The notes beneath the pieces were generated by a model. That model searched no databases. It was not told where the DNA came from and saw only the letters and a program-made list of their open reading frames with translations. The position numbers and the translations under genes are program-made. Shown here in pieces: positions 16,410 through 26,100 of a stretch of 46,347 bases of DNA. The stretch is from positions 1 to 46,347 of the forward strand of contig JADLGE010000008.1 in assembly GCA_020849475.1 (NCBI GenBank), written 5' to 3'. How positions within the stretch are numbered: the first letter of the stretch is position 1; each line of letters starts with the position of its first letter. This DNA comes from Gammaproteobacteria bacterium. Lineage in GTDB: Bacteria; Pseudomonadota; Gammaproteobacteria; Ga0077536.

Positions 16410-17102
16410 ATGCCCGCCAATATCCTGATCGTCGATGATGAGCCTGCCATCCGGCATGTGCTGGGCATGACGCTGGTCGGCGAAGGCTACCATTGCCTCG
16501 AAGCGGGCGACGCACACCGTGCGCGGCATGCGATGGGCACCATCATTCCCGATCTCATTTTGCTGGACTGGATGCTGCCCGGTGTCAGTGGTCTCGAATT
16601 CGCGCGGGGGTTGAAGCGCGACCCGCGCACCAGCACCATCCCCATCATCATGCTCAGTGCACGCGCCAGCGAAGAGGAGAAGATTGAGGGGCTGGCCGCC
16701 GGCGTCGACGACTACATCACCAAACCGTTTTCCAGCCGTGAACTCTTGGCCAGGGTGCGCGCCATCATGCGCCGCACGCAGCCCGTGCCCGGCCAGGAAG
16801 TCATCGAGCTCGGCGTCATCCGTCTCGACAAAGCCACCCATCGCGTGCTGGTCAATGGCCGCCCGGTGCCCCTGAGTCCTACTGCGTTTCGTCTCATGCA
16901 GTTCTTCATCACCCACCCGGAACGCGTTTACTCGCGCGCGCAATTGATGGATGGCGTGTGGGGGCAGAACACCGATATCGATGAGCGCACGGTGGATGTG
17001 ATCGTGCGACGTCTGCGTCGCCAGCTCGAAATGGCGGGCTGCGAAAACTACATCCAGACCGTGCGCAGTATCGGTTATCGCTGTTCGGCGCTGGTCATCT
17101 GA
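16410..17102 (+). CDS. PhoB/OmpR-family response regulator
   Basis: 230 residues from the ATG at 16410; the frame is open upstream but runs through the TGTCAC array. The receiver domain (1-120) has the acidic pair Asp9-Asp10, the phosphorylation site Asp53 (LILLDWMLPG), Ser83 and Lys105 (YITKPF). The C-terminal winged helix (about 130-230) contains PLSPTAFRLMQFFITHPERVYSR, RTVDVIVRRLRRQL and YIQTVRSIGYR, very like PhoB. PhoB activates phosphate-starvation genes. No sensor kinase gene is adjacent, so it is an orphan here. Pho-box-like sites stand both before it and before the next gene. It could be the main PhoB or a paralogue dedicated to this locus. Confidence 0.93.
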   Translation: MPANILIVDDEPAIRHVLGMTLVGEGYHCLEAGDAHRARHAMGTIIPDLILLDWMLPGVSGLEFARGLKRDPRTSTIPIIMLSARASEEEKIEGLAAGVDDYITKPFSSRELLARVRAIMRRTQPVPGQEVIELGVIRLDKATHRVLVNGRPVPLSPTAFRLMQFFITHPERVYSRAQLMDGVWGQNTDIDERTVDVIVRRLRRQLEMAGCENYIQTVRSIGYRCSALVI

Positions 17103-17160
17103 ACGACATGTTTCTGCCTTCTTTCTGTCATGCCATTGACGCATTGGCCGGTCGCGCAAC

Positions 17161-17178
17161 GTGACTGAAATGTGACAG
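17161..17178 (-). promoter_or_regulatory. Pho-box-like site on the minus strand
   Basis: Read on the minus strand the sequence is CTGTCAC-ATTT-CAGTCAC, a 7-4-7 arrangement close to the Pho box consensus (CTGTCAT, 4 bp, CTGTCAY). It lies in the 303-bp gap between the response regulator and the PEP-CTERM gene. A further weak CTGTCAT half-site is at 17125-17131. Confidence 0.6.
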
Positions 17179-17181
17179 CTC

Positions 17182-17199
17182 TCGTCATCGCAATGTCAT
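17182..17199 (+). promoter_or_regulatory. Pho-box-like site upstream of the PEP-CTERM gene, first
   Basis: TCGTCAT-CGCA-ATGTCAT has the 7-4-7 spacing of a Pho box, with the core TCAT in both halves. It is 207 bp before the PEP-CTERM start. Confidence 0.5.
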
Positions 17200-17216
17200 C
17201 GACGCTCGCGATACTC

Positions 17217-17234
17217 CCGTCACGAAAATTTCAT
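17217..17234 (+). promoter_or_regulatory. Pho-box-like site upstream of the PEP-CTERM gene, second
   Basis: CCGTCAC-GAAA-ATTTCAT again shows 7-4-7 spacing with an A-rich spacer, as in known Pho boxes. I see no convincing -10 element at the expected distance. The remainder of the gap (17235-17405) shows nothing else I can name apart from the GGAG ribosome site at 17396. Confidence 0.5.
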
Positions 17235-17405
17235 CAAACCGAACACGGCCGGACATTTTCGCGGAGCACATTGCACGGCGGCACGAAGCGACGATCAAGG
17301 TCGCACTCAATGGGCCGTGCAGGGAAGAGAAAACAAAGCGGACGAACACGGCCGGTCTCGGCTCTTTTGAGACGAATGCTAATCACTTTATCTATGGAGT
17401 TCGAA

Positions 17406-18275
17406 ATGACGATGAAAACCCAACTGAAGCTGCTCGCCGCCGCGGTCGGCATGACCCTCGGTCTCGGCGCGCAGGCGGCCCTCATCAAGACCGACAACAT
17501 CGCCACCGTCGGCGAAGGCGCGGGCGTCGGCAACCTGGTGTTGTCGATGATCGATCTGACGGCCAACAAGTCGCTGGTATTCAACACCGGCCTGACCGCC
17601 GATTCCTTCAACGCACAATCCAATGCCAATTTCAGCGTCGCCATCCAGGCGGCGGATCTGGCCAAGCTCAACACCTTCTTGGGCGGCGCGGCCGACAAGA
17701 CCAAGGTCAAGTGGAACATCTCGGCCATCGACAACCGCATCGACTTCAGCCCCGGCGGCGACGTGCTGTGGAGCCCCAACGGCTTCCAGTTCACGGCGCC
17801 CGTCGGTACTACCGTCGCGCAGACCCTGGCCGGTGGCCCGACCACCGGTGACGCGGTCAACTTCGGTGTCATGACCAATATGGCGCTCGATTACTTCAAC
17901 CTGCACAACGCCCTGACCGGCGCCAATTCGCTGAACGGCGCCAACAACGTCACGGTGGTGGCTGCCGACGGCCCGCAGGGTTTCACCACGCGAAACTGGG
18001 GCAACCTCGACAACAGCCTCAACTTCACCACGGTCGGTGAACTCGGCAGCTCGCTGTCCTACTTCTTCTTCCACAGCACCGGCATCAACGAAGACACCGG
18101 CCTCGGCAAGGTGGGCTCGGATAAATACGCCGGTAATTGGACGCTGAACTTCGATGCCAATGGCACTTCGCTGGCCTACAGCGTGCCGGCCGCCGTGCCG
18201 GTGCCGCCGGCGCTGCTGCTGATGGGCTCGGCCGTCGCCGGCCTCGGCGCACTGCGCCGTCGCAAGAGCGCTTGA
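17406..18275 (+). CDS. PEP-CTERM-type sorted exported protein
   Basis: 289 residues from the ATG at 17406 (GGAG 6 nt upstream). It has a Sec signal peptide (KLLAAAVGMTLGLGAQA) and a C-terminal sorting tripartite signal: PVPPALLLMGSAVAGLGAL followed by RRRKSA. This is the variant PEP-CTERM form in which a proline-rich motif replaces strict PEP; such proteins are processed by an exosortase, which is not in this window. The central 230 residues are Asn/Thr/Gly-rich, without cysteine, and have no domain that I recognise. Pho-box-like sites precede it, and a PstS-like gene follows after 41 bp, so it is a likely phosphate-starvation surface protein. Confidence 0.88.
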   Translation: MTMKTQLKLLAAAVGMTLGLGAQAALIKTDNIATVGEGAGVGNLVLSMIDLTANKSLVFNTGLTADSFNAQSNANFSVAIQAADLAKLNTFLGGAADKTKVKWNISAIDNRIDFSPGGDVLWSPNGFQFTAPVGTTVAQTLAGGPTTGDAVNFGVMTNMALDYFNLHNALTGANSLNGANNVTVVAADGPQGFTTRNWGNLDNSLNFTTVGELGSSLSYFFFHSTGINEDTGLGKVGSDKYAGNWTLNFDANGTSLAYSVPAAVPVPPALLLMGSAVAGLGALRRRKSA

Positions 18276-18316
18276 AAGCGGCGCCAACCAACGAACCAAA
18301 TCAAGGAATTCAATTC

Positions 18317-20005
18317 ATGATTCGCAATACTCTCATGCGCGCGGCTATCGCCAGCGCACTGGCCGCCAGCGCGGGCAGCGCGTTCGCCTATCTGCCGACC
18401 AGCAACGTCGACGCCGACAAGGTCATCTACTGGGGTGGCGCCAGCGCTTCGACGCAGAGCGCCCAGGACGCCATCATCGACTTCGTGTGCGATGCCGGCG
18501 CCGGCCCCATCAACGTCATGTCACGCTCAGGCAACTGGGCGGTGGCGTGTAACTCAACCGCCGCCAAGACGCCGGCACTCGGCGCAGGCCGCGTGATGGT
18601 CATCAAGCGTGACGGTGGTGGCTCCGGCATCGCCGTCGGTCCGTTGCAGCAGGGCACGCAGTTGAACTTCATGTTGGTCAGCACCGGCGCGGGCGGCACT
18701 TGCCTCGGCGCCGATGTCGCCAAGCAGAGCTCGAACGGCACGGCCTATTTCGAGCGTAGCTGCACGGCGGGCAGCTTTGCCCATGCGCCGGACATCGGTA
18801 CGTCTGATATCGAACCGAGCATGTTCACTGGCGCCAACGCGCCGGTGCTGAACACCTCGGATGGCCCCGGTGTGCCCGCCAACGGCACGCCTTTCCCCTT
18901 CGATCCGAATGGCGCGGCGTTCGCCAAGACCGCGACGCTTGGCGATCTGGTGTTCAACACGCCGGTCACCACCGAGTTGTACAAGGCCTTGCAGGCGGCG
19001 CAGTTCGCGGCCAACAGCCCGTGCTATCCAAGCGCCGGCAATGCCGCCTACAGCGCCAACGTGCAGGTCAACCAGGATGACCCGGCAACCGCCGTCAACG
19101 AAGCCATTTCGGCGCCGCGCGGGGATACCGAGCAGTGCATGCCTTCGTTAAGCCGCGCAGAAATTGCTTCGATTTTCACCGGCCAGATCAAGAACTGGGA
19201 AGAGTTCAAGGTGCTGAACCCGGCCACCAACACCAGCATCGATCTGCGCACCGCTGCCAACAACGCTGGCCTGGTGCTGCCGCCGCTGCGCGGTACCGCG
19301 ACACCGGTGCAGGTGTGTCGTCGTGTGGCCGGCTCTGGCACCCAGGCGCAGTTCAACGCCGAGCATCTCGGCGTTAACTGTGCATCCGGTGTGGTTGCTC
19401 CGAAGGGCGCCAGCACCTTGACCCTGCCGTTCGTGGCTGAGAACTCCTCGGCCACCAACGTCGAGCAGTGCCTGGACGACTTCAACCTCGGCGCCACCAA
19501 CAACAGTGGCAAGAACGCCGCACTGTTGAAGCGCTGGGCAATCGGTATCCGCAGCACGGAAGCGTCGAGCTCGCCGTCAGTCAACTCGCCGTTCTGGAAT
19601 TTCGGCTATCGCTTCATCAAGATTGATGGCGTGGCGCCGACCATCGAGAACGTGCACCGCGGCGACTACTGGAACTTCGCCACCCAGAACCTGCAGGCCG
19701 CGCCGACCGCCAATGCCGACACCCTCGCGGTGTTCGACATCATCGCCAATAACGCCTTCACGGTGGCGGGCCTGAAGAACCTCAACAACGACTGCAAGCA
19801 TGGCTTTGGTCGCGGTTGCTGGCTGGGCACGCCGAAGGCCGCCGGTGCTTCGCCGGAAGTGTTCGATGTCGATTTGTTCGCCGCCGCGCCGGTCAACAAC
19901 TTCACCCGTGCACCGAATGGCAAGCCGCTGAACACCTGCCAGCCGGCAGTGCGTTCAGAGTTCTCCACCCATTTCATCGGTGCGCCCGCACCGGTGTTCC
20001 CGTAA
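18317..20005 (+). CDS. Secreted PstS-like (periplasmic binding protein type 2) protein
   Basis: 562 residues; AAGGA 9 nt before the ATG. The signal peptide ends at about SAGSAFA (24). It is not a lipoprotein. The segment SLSRAEIASIFTGQIKNWEEF (277-297) is the hallmark of PstS/phosphate-binding-like domains, where LT-x-x-x-V-x-x-IF-x-G-x-I-x-NW is conserved; VIYWGGASAST near the N-terminus fits the opening strand and ligand-binding Ser/Thr loop. It is much longer than ordinary PstS (about 320-350) and contains more than ten cysteines, hinting at disulfides outside the cytoplasm. No pstC, pstA or pstB gene is adjacent, so it may capture phosphate at the surface or serve another ligand. Probably co-transcribed with the PEP-CTERM gene. 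Confidence 0.8.
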   Translation: MIRNTLMRAAIASALAASAGSAFAYLPTSNVDADKVIYWGGASASTQSAQDAIIDFVCDAGAGPINVMSRSGNWAVACNSTAAKTPALGAGRVMVIKRDGGGSGIAVGPLQQGTQLNFMLVSTGAGGTCLGADVAKQSSNGTAYFERSCTAGSFAHAPDIGTSDIEPSMFTGANAPVLNTSDGPGVPANGTPFPFDPNGAAFAKTATLGDLVFNTPVTTELYKALQAAQFAANSPCYPSAGNAAYSANVQVNQDDPATAVNEAISAPRGDTEQCMPSLSRAEIASIFTGQIKNWEEFKVLNPATNTSIDLRTAANNAGLVLPPLRGTATPVQVCRRVAGSGTQAQFNAEHLGVNCASGVVAPKGASTLTLPFVAENSSATNVEQCLDDFNLGATNNSGKNAALLKRWAIGIRSTEASSSPSVNSPFWNFGYRFIKIDGVAPTIENVHRGDYWNFATQNLQAAPTANADTLAVFDIIANNAFTVAGLKNLNNDCKHGFGRGCWLGTPKAAGASPEVFDVDLFAAAPVNNFTRAPNGKPLNTCQPAVRSEFSTHFIGAPAPVFP

Positions 20006-20025
20006 TCGGTAAGAAGACCGGGCGT

Positions 20026-20086
20026 GCTGGCGGGGTCACTCCTGCCAGCGCGCATTGAACGCCAGTCCCATGGGGGGCTGGCGTTC
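20026..20086 (+). terminator. Two consecutive hairpins after the PstS-like gene
   Basis: Hairpin 1: GCTGGCGGG (20026-20034) pairs with 20041-20049 around a 6-nt loop (one G-U pair). Hairpin 2: GAACGCCAG (20057-20065) pairs perfectly with 20078-20086 around a 12-nt loop. They begin 20 bp after the stop and end 38 bp before the giant exoprotein gene. No U-tract is present. They probably separate the PstS-like unit from the secretion operon. Confidence 0.5.
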
Positions 20087-20124
20087 GCCTATGTGGCTTA
20101 TCCTTCGATGACTGCGCGATTTTC

Positions 20125-23100
20125 ATGACGCCTGTGATTCCGACTGTCAAACAAGGCCTGCGCAGCGCTGCGGCGCGTGGCTTGGTGTACGTGAAACGCG
20201 CGAAGAGGCTGCTGCGTGGCGCGCCGATGGTGGCACTGGCGGCTGCGCCGTTCGCGGTGTACGCCGAACCCCTGCCGGTGCCGTGCTCAGCCTGCGGCGC
20301 TGGCCACGTGCCGTTCGCGGCGCCCGGTGTGGCGAGCGTGATGACGCGCGGCAATACTTTGACGGTCACGCAGCATGCATCGCGCGCAGTGCTCAACTGG
20401 CAGAGTTTCGATATCGCCAAGGGCCGTGGCGTGCGCTTCGCGCAGCCGTCGTCCAACGCGATTGCACTCAATCGAATTCACCAGGGCAGCCCCAGCCAGA
20501 TCTTTGGCGACCTGACTGCCAATGGTCAGATCTATCTCATCAATCAGAACGGCATCGTGTTCGGCCGCTCCGCGCGGGTCGACACCCAGTCACTGGTCGC
20601 CTCCAGTCTCGACATGGACGACGCACTGTTCGGCAAGTCGGGTATCACCGGCGCAATCAATGATGCGAGTGGCGCCAAGCCGGCGTTTGCCGGTACGGGC
20701 ACGCTCGGCGCCATCAACGTCGAACGCGGCGCCGAGCTCAATTCCGCCGAGGGCGGGCGCATCGTGTTGCTCGCGCCCGAGATCAAGAACGCCGGCGCCA
20801 TCACCACCCCGGGCGGCCAGGCCATTGCCGCGGCCGCCAAGGACAAGGTCTATCTCGCCGCCGCCGATGGCGATCCGAATCTGCGCGGCCTCGTTGTCGA
20901 AGTGGAAACCGGCGGCACGGTCACCAACACCGGCACGCTCAGCGCGCCGCGCGGTAATGTCACCTTGCTCGGCTACGCGGTCAATCAGAACGGTCTCGCC
21001 AGCGCCACCACCAGTGTCAGCGTCAATGGCTCGGTGCGCCTCTTGGCGCGCGACCACGTGCAAGTGGTGCACAACGACATCAAGAACACCAACACCCCCA
21101 CCGCACTGCGTGCTGGTGTATTGACGCTCGGCGCCCATTCGCGCACCGAGGTGACGCCGGTGGCGGCCTCCACCGATGTCGACGCGCAGAAGGCCCGCGA
21201 AGCCGACCGCACGCAGCGCGAGGCGGTCGACAGCCAGCCGCAGGTGCTGTCGAAGATTGATTTGTTCGGCAACAAGCTCAGCGTCGCGTCAGGTGCCCAC
21301 ATCACGGCGCGCGGCGGCGACATCACCGTCAAGGCGCAGCGCAATACCAGCGCCGCGCCGGGTGAAAGCGTCGACGCAAAGCTCGAGATTGCCAAGGGTG
21401 CGCGCATCGATGCCGCCGGCTCGCGCGACGCCGAGGTCGCCATGTCGCGCAATCTCGTCAGCGTGGAATTGCGCGGCAACGAGCTGCGTGATGCGCCGCT
21501 GCAGAAGAACGGCCTGCTGCGCGGCAAGCGCGTGACCTTCGATGTGCGCAAGGGCACGCCGCTGGCTGATGTCAGCGGCGCGGTGGCGTCCATCCGTCGC
21601 TCGCTGGATGAGCGCCTCGCCCCCGGCGGCTCGATCACGCTCGATTCCGACAACCATCTCGACGTCGCGCCGGGCGCCACGCTCGATGTCTCGGGCGGCG
21701 TGGTCAATTACAGCGGCGGTGTGGTCGACACCACCAAGCTCATTTCAGGCGGTCGCCTGTTCGATATCAGCAAGGCCGACCCGGGGCGCGTCTATGACGG
21801 CGTCTTCGGCAGCGCCGAGACCGTGCATCGCAAATGGAACGTGGTCGAAAGCTACCAGTTGTTCAGCAATGCGCGCGCGAATTTCGAGGCCGGCTATGTC
21901 GAAGGCAAGGATGCCGGCACGCTCACCATCGCCGCGCCCGATCTGCGCATGCTGGGTAACGCTCAAGGTGGCGTGACGCTCGACAGCTTTCAGCGCGACA
22001 AGCCCGGCGCGGCGGCAGGCTTTCAACGTCCCTACGATGAACAACCGCTGGCGGGCCGTTTGACGCTCGGTCGCGGCAGCCTCGCCTTCGACGACAGCGT
22101 CGCGCAGAACTACCTGCTCGATGAAGTGCGTCTCGATGCACACGCAGCGCCGGGCGCCAGCACAAGCTTCAAAGACGACGGCGCGCTTTTGACGGTGTCG
22201 CCGCGTTTGTTCAAGGACGGTGGTTTCGAGCGCGTCGGCATCTTCGCCAATGGCCGCGTGAGTGTGCCGGGTGATGTCTCGCTCGATCTTGGCGCCTACG
22301 GTGAAATGGCCATTGGCGCGGGTGTGGTCGAGATTGCCGGCACGCTGTCGGCCGCCGACGGCCGCATCGACATCAATGTGCTGCCAACCCTCACCACCGG
22401 CAATGACGCCACTGCGTTGACGCTCACGCCCGGCGCCGAGCTCAACACGCAAGGGCGCTGGGTCAACGACAACGCCGCGCGGGCGCGCAATGAGGGCCTC
22501 GGCGAGGGGCCGCTGGCCATCAACGGTGGCAGCGTTGCGCTCAATGCCAGCGGCGCGCTGGATCTGCAACAGGGCAGTTTGATTGACGTCGGCGGTGGTG
22601 CGCACAAGACCAGCAAGGGCGCGCTGGTGGCCGGCAAGGGCGGCAGCATCACACTCAGCAGCGACGATGCGCTGCCGACGCGCATGACGCTGGCTGGCGA
22701 ATTGCGCGCGCTCGCCCTCGCCAAGGGCGGGCAGTTGAAGCTGACGGGCGGCGGCTTCGCCGTGCAGAACGATGCGCTGGCCCGCGACAATCTCACCGTG
22801 CTTACGCCGGCGTTGTTCAGCGCGCAGGGCTTTGCCGACATTTCCATCAATGCCAATCGCGATGGCATTCGCGTTGCGCCCGATACCCGCGTTGATATTC
22901 GGCAGCGCAACCGCGTACCGACCGCGGCCATGGTTGGCGCGGTGAGTGGCACCGACATCGACGCCCTCACCCGTGTCACCTATCTCGACGCCGCCGAGCG
23001 CGCGCCGGGCAGGCTCGCCATGGCGTTCAAACGTCGCGCCAATCTGCCGGTGTCGAGCGCCGAAGTCAGCATGGGCAGCGGCGCATTGATTACCGCCGAC

Positions 23101-26100
23101 CCGCAGTCGAGTATCAGTTTGAGCAGCGATACGCGGCTCATGATCGATGGCGTGATCTCGGCGCCGGCCGGCAACGTCTCGCTCGCCATCGTCAATCCGC
23201 GCGATGGCAATGATCGCGGCTTCGATGCCAGCCAGGCGGTCACGCTCGGCAGCCACGCGGCCTTGTTGGCGCCCGCCGCGATTCGTCACCAGGACAATGC
23301 GCTTGGCCTGCGTCTCGGTGATGTGTTGAACGGCGGTCGTGTGAGCCTCGCTGCGCAGCGTGGCTATGTGCTGGCCGAGCACGGCTCGCGCATCGACGTG
23401 TCGGGCAGCGGCGCGGTGTTCGATCTCATCGACCCGTCGCAGCCCGCGCAGCGCACGCCGACCCGCGTCAATGCCGTCGGCGGTGAGATCACGCTGACGG
23501 CCGCCGAAGGCATGCGCCTTAACGGTGTGTTGCGCGGCCGTCAGGGCGGGCGCCTCAGTGTTGTGCTCAATCCGCTCGATCGCGAAACCGCGGCCGATCT
23601 TACCGGTTTGCCGGCTTTCCCGGGCACGCCGCGCGAGATGCGGATAGGTGGCGCTGTGCTCGCCGATGTGCCGCGCGGCTCGGCCGTGCCGGAGGCCAGC
23701 AATGGTCAAGTGGTGTTGTCGGGCGCAACGGTCGTGGCAGGCGGATTCGCGGCACTGAATCTCGTCACGCGACCGCTGCTGACCGGCAACGATATCGACA
23801 GCATCCGCTTCGTTGGCGCTCAGCATCTGTCCTTGTCCCGTTCCCTGACGCTCGATACTGCCGTGCTGGCGTCCGATGGCGGCGCGGTGCAACTCGCCGC
23901 GCCCTATGTGCAACTCGGCACCAGCAACGAACTGTTCCGCCGCGCCGGCACGGCCAGCGCCGGCGCCGGCAGCCTCCAGGTCGATGCCGAGTTCATCGAT
24001 CTCAAGGGCGATGTCGCCCTGCAGGGCTTTGGCGACCAGGTGAAGCTTGCGAGCCGCGGCGATGTGCGCCTCATCGGCACACGCGTGCCGGCCACCAGCA
24101 GCACCGAGTTGCGCGGCAGTTTCAATGGCAGTGGTGATGTCGTCATCGATGCCGCGCGGATTTATCCGTCGACCTTGAGCAACTACACGCTGGCGAGCAG
24201 CGGTGCGGATGCCAGCATCGCGTTCAGCGCCAGCACTGCCAACTCCAAGGGCGATGGCGCGCCACTGTCGGCCGGTGGCAGTCTCACCATCAACGCCGCC
24301 CACATCGCGCAGGGCGGTCGCCTGTTCGCGCCTTTCGGACAGTTGACGCTGAACGCGGGTGAGCGCCTGAGCTTGACGGCCGGCAGTGTCAGCTCCGTGT
24401 CGGGCGCAGGTCTGTTGATGCCGTTTGGTCAGACGCAGTTCGGTCGTCAATGGGTGTTCCCGCTGGCGACGGTCACGCGCGTGCTTGAGACCATGCCGGA
24501 CAAGCGCGTGACGTTGGCCGGCGCCGATGTGCGCGTGGCGCGTGGCGCAGTGGTTGATCTCTGGGGTGGCGGCGACTTGCTGGCGACCGAACATGTGCCG
24601 GGGCCAGGCGGTTCCAGTGACATTCTCGCCGCCGCGGGCGCCTCTTTCGCTGTCGTACCGACGCTGCAATCTGTCTTCGCGCCCTATGACCCGATAGAGT
24701 CCGCGGCTTTCGGTTTTGCACCAGACAGCAGCATCGAACTTGCCGACAACGCGGTGACGGCGGCCGGCCACTACGCAGTGCTGCCGGCACGCTACGCGGT
24801 GTTGCCGGGCGCGCTGCTGTTGACGCCGGACCACAGTGGCACCGACATCGTGCCGGGCCTGCGCGGTCAGACCAGCGCTACGCTACCCTTGGTGGCGGGC
24901 CGTCTCGGCAGTGCCGGCGGCACGATCGCAGACACCCCCTGGGCGGGCTATCGCATCGAGAGCGGCGGCGACTGGCGTCTGCGCGCCGAGTACCGTGAAA
25001 CCCGCGCCAGCGATTTCTTCGTCGCGGGCACAGGCGCCAGCACACTGCCGAAAGACGCCGGCGCCTTGTCGCTGGCGGCGAGCCAATCCCTGGCCCTGTC
25101 GGGGCGCCTGCTGGCCGGCACACCCGGCGGCGGACGGGGCGCTGAAATGGACATCGCCGCGCAACACCTGGCAGTGGTCGACGATTTCAGCACGCGTCGT
25201 GATCGCGTCGAAATTCGCGCCGCCGATCTGAATGCCTTCGGCGCGCAGAGCCTGTTGCTCGGCGGCCAACGTCATCGCGTTGACGGCAAGCTGCTGCTCG
25301 AAGCCGTGGCCAGCGACGTGACGATTGAAGACGGCGCGCAACTGCTGCTGCCGGAATTGCTGGCACTGGCCAGTGATGATGTCGTGCTCGAGGCCGGCGC
25401 CAGCGTTGCGGCGCGCGGTGCGCCCGTCGCCCATCGCAGCGCGTTTGATGTGCGTGGCGACAATGCCCTGTTGCTGGCGACCACGGGTGCGCAGCCCGTG
25501 GTCAAGCACAGCGGCGAAAGCGGCGCACGTGGTTCGGTGAGTCTGCAGACGGGCGCGTCGCTGTTCGCAAGCGGTGCGCTGGCCTTGGACGGCAGCCGCA
25601 ATACGCGCGTGGCCGGGCAACTCGCCACCGACCAGGGTTCCTTGCGGCTCGCCAGTTCGCGCATAAGCGTGGGCGCGGTGAACGGCGTCAGTGACGGACT
25701 GGTGTTGTCGAATGCGCAACTGCGCGACCTCGCCGCGCGCGAATTGATATTCGACAGCCGCAGTTCGCTGGACGTTTACGGCAGCGTCAACGCCGACATC
25801 GACTCGCTAGTCATCAACGCGGCCGGCATCATCGGTCATACCCCGGGCGGCGACGTCGCGCGCTTCACCGCCGATAGCATCACGCTCGCCAATGCCAACG
25901 GCCGCACCGATGCCGGCGCCCAGGCCGTCAGCGCCGCGCCGGGTTCGGTGTTGCGCATGACCGCGCGTGACATGAAGCTCGGCCCTGGCCGTTTCGACAT
26001 TGCGGGCTTTGAGCAACTGGCGCTCACCGCCCATGAGCAATTGATGGGTCTCGGCACCACCACGCTCGCCAGCCGCGGCGCGCTGACGCTCGACACCGGT

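Noticed and set aside
21745..24834. 1029-codon open frame on the minus strand inside tpsA
   Set aside because: It is antisense to the giant exoprotein gene, has low-complexity Arg/His/Ala-rich sequence with no domain, signal peptide or ribosome site, and is the expected by-product of GC-rich codon bias.
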